Source: Stappia sp. ES.058
Lineage (GTDB): Bacteria; Pseudomonadota; Alphaproteobacteria; Rhizobiales; Stappiaceae
NCBI RefSeq assembly: GCF_900105595.1
Contig: NZ_LT629784.1
Location: 2,728,001-2,792,000, forward strand
DNA length: 64,000 nucleotides
Reading direction: 5' to 3'
Shown here: one piece after another, positions 63,977-64,000 of the stretch
Numbering within the stretch: position 1 is the first letter of the stretch
How the letters are laid out: each line of letters starts with the position of its first letter
Program-made: the position numbers and the translations under genes
The notes under the pieces: model-generated
Told to the model about the DNA's origin: nothing
Database searches by the model: none
Seen by the model: the letters and a program-made list of their open reading frames with translations, nothing else

Positions 63977-64000
63977 CTATCCTTCCGCCTGCTCGAGTGA
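63977..64000 (-). CDS. C-terminal codons of the upstream gene, probably rsmH (truncated by window edge)
   Basis: Seven codons (SLEQAEG) and a TAG stop end 4 bases before the ftsL ATG. The dcw order predicts rsmH (16S rRNA m4C1402 methyltransferase) here, but so few residues cannot identify it, so the call rests on gene order only. Confidence 0.42.
   Translation of the reverse strand, partial: SLEQAEG

Overview
The window is a G+C-rich, densely packed chromosome segment from an alphaproteobacterium. The best fit is the order Hyphomicrobiales (Rhizobiales), perhaps near Stappiaceae, though no marker here fixes the genus. Supporting signs are a circularly permuted (two-piece) tmRNA gene, an alpha-type SspB, DUF1127 and DUF4169 proteins, and a division/cell-wall (dcw) cluster that continues into lpxC, bamD, recN and ligA.

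Layout. Bases 1-6060 hold the end of hflK, then hflC, a DUF2065 protein and a DegP-type periplasmic protease (membrane and envelope protein quality control), followed by serB, miaA and a GNAT acetyltransferase. Bases 6086-10830 hold branched-chain amino acid synthesis on the minus strand: ilvB-ilvH and leuA. Each unit is preceded by a small leader-peptide gene, one rich in Ile/Leu/Val codons and one rich in Leu codons, pointing to attenuation control. A tRNA-Lys(CTT) follows at 11074. Directly after it lies a lower-G+C island of three overlapping minus-strand genes, HicA-like toxin, HicB-like antitoxin with a long C-terminal extension, and a SecB-like protein. This looks like a toxin-antitoxin-chaperone (TAC) module.

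Bases 12685-21540 hold an agmatinase-family enzyme, a secreted Cys-rich protein, an OmpA-domain protein, a two-gene ABC exporter, a class III cyclase, thyA, a YHS-domain protein, the permuted ssrA gene and its ClpXP adaptor sspB, and two small genes. Bases 21546-41780 are mostly housekeeping or single-function genes: a giant AsmA-family protein, a D-lactate-dehydrogenase-type flavoprotein, a thioesterase, a ClC chloride channel, a phytanoyl-CoA-dioxygenase-like protein, aminopeptidase P, DUF1127, prmA, a cation/proton antiporter, a TPR protein, a UvrD/PcrA helicase, ligA and an EamA half-transporter.

From 41846 to the right edge everything is on the minus strand. Read in transcription order it is (rsmH end), ftsL, ftsI, a fused murE-murF, mraY, murD, ftsW, murG, murC, murB, ddl, ftsQ, ftsA, ftsZ, lpxC, bamD, recN. 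Many junctions are 4-bp overlaps, so peptidoglycan-precursor synthesis and the divisome are probably co-expressed. The oddest gene is the murE-murF fusion. Its two ligases are joined by an acidic linker of about 230 residues that contains a pure Asp-Ala run encoded by about 18 copies of a 6-bp repeat.

The most promising system is the HicA-HicB-SecB-like module next to tRNA-Lys. The fused MurE-MurF with its repeat linker and possible internal start, and the two attenuator leaders, come next. All calls are from reading the sequence; no database search was run.
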